A stretch of 64,000 nt of DNA from Neoroseomonas terrae (GTDB taxonomy: Bacteria > Pseudomonadota > Alphaproteobacteria > Acetobacterales > Acetobacteraceae): assembly GCF_018129025.1 (NCBI RefSeq), contig NZ_JAAEDI010000005.1, forward strand, positions 1 through 64,000. Direction: 5' to 3'. The translations under genes were made by a program, and so were the position numbers. Shown piece by piece: positions 62,002 through 64,000 of the stretch (the first letter of the stretch is position 1; every line of letters begins with the position of its first letter). The notes under the pieces are model-generated. The model did no database searches, was not told the DNA's origin, and worked only from the letters and a program-made list of their open reading frames with translations.

Positions 62002-63060
62002 ATGGAACGCAGTGTCTCGCCGGTATCGGCCAAACCCCTTCTTCGCGCCTTGGGCGGTGAGGCCGTGTGGCCACCGCCCGCTTGGCTGATGCGCCAGGCT
62101 GGCCGCTACCTGCCGGAATACCGGGAACTCCGCGCCAAGGCGGGCGACTTCATTTCGCTCTGCACGACGCCCCAGCTCGCCGCGGAGGTCACGCTCCAGC
62201 CGATCCGCCGCTTCGGCATGGAAGGCGCGATCCTGTTCTCCGACATCCTGATGGTGCCCTGGGCGCTCGGACAGCCGTTGCGCTTCGCGGAAGGCGAAGG
62301 CCCGCTGCTCGAGCCGCTGCGGAGCGCGGAGGCGATCGCGGCGCTGCATCCTGGCACCGTGGTGGAACGCGTCGCGCCGATCCTCGAAACCGTTGCCCGG
62401 GTTCGCCGGGGCCTTGCCGCTGAAGCGCCGCGCACGACGCTGATCGGTTTCGCCGGCGGCTGCTTCACCGTCGCCTGCTACATGCTGGAAGGACGCGGCA
62501 GCAAGGAATTCGCCGCGGCACGCGGGCTCGCCTATGCCGATCCGGCCTTGTTCGGCCGGCTGATCCGCACGTTGCAGGATGCGACGGTGGAATACCTCGT
62601 CGCACAGGTCGAAGCGGGTGCCGAGGCGCTCATGCTGTTCGATTCGTGGGCAGGCATGCTTTCCCCGGGCCAGTTCCGTCGCTGGGTGATCGAACCGACC
62701 GCCGCCATTACGCGTACGCTGCGCCGCCGCTGCCCGGGGGTGCCCCTGATCGGCTTCCCGCGCCTGGCCGGACCATTGTTGGCTGATTACGCGGGGAGAG
62801 CGGGAGTCGACTGCTGTGCCATCGATACGGCGATGGATCCACGGTGGGCCGCGCAGGCCGTTCCGCCGACGATGGCGCTGCAGGGGAATCTCGATCCGCT
62901 TGCACTGGTTGCCGGGGGCGCGGCGCTGGAAGCGGAAGCACGATCGATCCTCGCGGCCATGCGAGGGCGGCCGTATGTGTTCAACCTCGGACACGGCATC
63001 GTGCCGCAGACACCGCCGGAGAACGTGACGGCGTTGATGCGGATCCTGCGGTCGGCATGA
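62002..63060 (+). CDS. hemE: Uroporphyrinogen decarboxylase
   Basis: 352 residues. PAWLMRQAGRYLPEYRELR near the N-terminus holds the substrate-binding Arg and the family signature. FSDILMVPWALG, GFAGGCFTVACYMLEG, LMLFDSWAGMLSP, and LQGNLDPLALV, NLGHGIVPQTPPENV follow. It removes four carboxyl groups from uroporphyrinogen III to give coproporphyrinogen III. It is preceded by the probable oriC and AAGGGAGGG. No hemH or hemJ gene follows immediately. Confidence 0.98.
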   Translation: MERSVSPVSAKPLLRALGGEAVWPPPAWLMRQAGRYLPEYRELRAKAGDFISLCTTPQLAAEVTLQPIRRFGMEGAILFSDILMVPWALGQPLRFAEGEGPLLEPLRSAEAIAALHPGTVVERVAPILETVARVRRGLAAEAPRTTLIGFAGGCFTVACYMLEGRGSKEFAAARGLAYADPALFGRLIRTLQDATVEYLVAQVEAGAEALMLFDSWAGMLSPGQFRRWVIEPTAAITRTLRRRCPGVPLIGFPRLAGPLLADYAGRAGVDCCAIDTAMDPRWAAQAVPPTMALQGNLDPLALVAGGAALEAEARSILAAMRGRPYVFNLGHGIVPQTPPENVTALMRILRSA

Positions 63061-63221
63061 GGGCGGATGGCCAGGGCAAACTCCGCTGCAAACCATGCGC
63101 CGGCAACGGTCGAGGGCCTCCGGATTGGCTGACGACTTCCGCCAACGGAAAACGGAGAGACTTCGGCCCTCAGGCCGCGCAGGAAGCGGACACCAACGAC
63201 GGCAACAAGCTGCGGCTCAGA

Positions 63222-63554
63222 TCAGGGTGTCTCTTTCATTGGCCAGACTTCAACGACGCCATGCGCCACCGCACAGGGCACATGGGAAACCTTTGCGATA
63301 GCTTCGGCCAAGTCAGCGGCCTCAATGATGGCGAATCCGGCAATCGGCAAGGCGGACGACATGAACGGCCCGTCGCGGGTTTCCACGCCGCGGGCCTCTG
63401 GATTGCGGACCTGCACAGGTGCGCCGGCGATCCCGATTGCCGCGCCTTCGGACCGCAGCTTCGCATCCTCGGCATGGGCGGCGTCCCTGACGCGGCGGGG
63501 AGTGCGGTCGTAGTCGGCCGGGTCGCCGTATCCGATTGTGATGAACCTGGGCAT
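63222..63554 (-). CDS. YCII-domain (DGPF) protein
   Basis: 110 residues; AAGGAGACG lies 7 bases before the ATG at 63554. RFITIGYGDPADYDR opens it, RDGPFMSSALPIAGFAIIEAADLAEAIAKVS carries the DGPF motif and the alternating-strand YCII pattern. YCII proteins are small ferredoxin-like folds, some with muconolactone-isomerase-like sites; no partner sigma factor gene, a frequent neighbour, is seen. GC is lower than in hemE. Confidence 0.8.
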   Translation of the reverse strand: MPRFITIGYGDPADYDRTPRRVRDAAHAEDAKLRSEGAAIGIAGAPVQVRNPEARGVETRDGPFMSSALPIAGFAIIEAADLAEAIAKVSHVPCAVAHGVVEVWPMKETP

Positions 63555-63903
63555 GGTCTCGTCTCCTTGCAGGGGGCCTGCGCTGCGATCCTCGCAAGAA
63601 CGCCGTAGTCGCAGGCGGCCTTCGGATGGTCCAACTCAAAGGCAGCTTCACGAGGATGCGGTATGCCGAGATGGCGCTCTTGCAACTCGGCCTGAACGCT
63701 TTCGCCAATTCCTCGCTTCCGTCCTTCGAGCAAATGTGACGGAACGACTGCCGGGTTGTGGAGAACGTCCCGCAGGATGACCACCCCGCGGCATCGCAGG
63801 TCCAATTGCATGTCCACAATCGGTCTGGACGCCCGCCGGCTGACGCCGCCTCGCGTCCCATGACCGTGCTCCGCCACGTTGCGGCCAGGGCAAGCCCCGT
63901 CTC
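63555..63903. other. Spacer without recognised gene
   Basis: 349 bases between the YCII gene and the partial gene at the right edge. Open frames exist on both strands, but none shows a recognisable motif or a ribosome-binding site that fits. Base composition is lower in GC than the housekeeping genes. It may hold remnants of lost genes. Confidence 0.4.
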
Positions 63904-64000
63904 CTACATCACCGACCGCACCACCAACATCGCGGCGAGCCCGGCCATCAGTCCGGGCAATAATCGCCGCCGGTCCGTCAGGCAGATCATCACTCCCACG
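63904..64000 (-). CDS. C-terminal end of a membrane protein (partial)
   Basis: 31 residues are visible, entering from the right edge: a hydrophobic LLPGLMAGLAAMLVVRSVM segment ending at a TAG (63906-63904) and preceded by a basic DRRR. This looks like the last transmembrane helix of a membrane protein. The identity cannot be given from this fragment. Confidence 0.35.
   Translation of the reverse strand, partial: VGVMICLTDRRRLLPGLMAGLAAMLVVRSVM

Noticed and set aside
63236-63877. 213-residue frame at the right end
   Set aside because: It runs through the YCII gene in another frame and has no recognisable motif. The YCII frame has the ribosome-binding site and the DGPF motif.

Overview
This is a high-GC chromosomal window from an alphaproteobacterium. 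The gene content points to the Acetobacteraceae, most likely the Roseomonas group; that assignment is inference. Supporting points are the rimP-nusA-ylxR-infB order, the alphaproteobacterial forms of AddB and TsaE, two tripartite-tricarboxylate (Bug) binding proteins, the ppsR/maf/hemE origin neighbourhood and an alphaproteobacterial SOS box. Almost everything is conserved housekeeping DNA. I see no prophage, insertion sequence, integrase or CRISPR array.

Layout. 0-3.4 kb: rimP-nusA-ylxR-infB on the minus strand, infB cut by the window edge, with an intrinsic terminator in the leader of the operon. 3.5-9.5 kb: YceI plus cytochrome b561, a VWA protein, a persulfide-dioxygenase-like enzyme, and an MBOAT/SGNH acetylation pair. 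9.6-10.6 kb: an ArsR/SRPBCC pair with a double operator. 10.8-16.1 kb: trpB-trpA, then trpF-pyrF-lapA, split by two unrelated genes. 16.3-20.5 kb: leuS-lptE-holA. 20.5-33.7 kb: hydrolases, an aminotransferase, a nucleoside transporter, rmuC, carbonic anhydrase, CoA-transferase, enoyl-CoA hydratase, Bug proteins and a slipin. 33.9-37.8 kb: a cold-shock gene with two small genes, DUF488 and malic enzyme. 38-41.8 kb: a lipase-like protein, a peptide-binding protein and a VOC protein. 41.9-47.4 kb: mutS-glnD. 47.5-50.3 kb: a radical SAM/UdgX operon. 51.2-56.8 kb: tsaE-amgK-murU-addB. 56.9-59.6 kb: CYTH, argH-lptM and a TlpA-like protein. 60.2-63.1 kb: ppsR-maf, a probable oriC, and hemE.

Three observations stand out. 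(1) The radical SAM/UdgX pair has a perfect alphaproteobacterial LexA box (GAAC-N7-GAAC) overlapping its -10 element, which predicts a DNA-damage-inducible operon built around a covalent uracil-DNA trap. (2) A family of roughly 190-260 bp palindromic repeats, eight copies at seven loci, occupies every convergent intergenic gap longer than 200 bp and no divergent gap. Each arm carries terminator-like hairpins, and one copy shows a compensatory base-pair change. (3) The 300-bp gap between ppsR and hemE matches the position of the chromosomal origin known in Caulobacter and Rickettsia and holds four DnaA-box-like sequences.

The genes work mainly in transcription and translation (nusA, rimP, infB, leuS), DNA repair (mutS, rmuC, addB, udgX), tryptophan, pyrimidine and haem synthesis, nitrogen sensing (glnD), peptidoglycan recycling (amgK-murU), lipopolysaccharide export (lptE, lptM) and origin-proximal functions. 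Three small genes that automatic calls often miss are listed: 34182-34355, 34459-34686 and 57459-57620.
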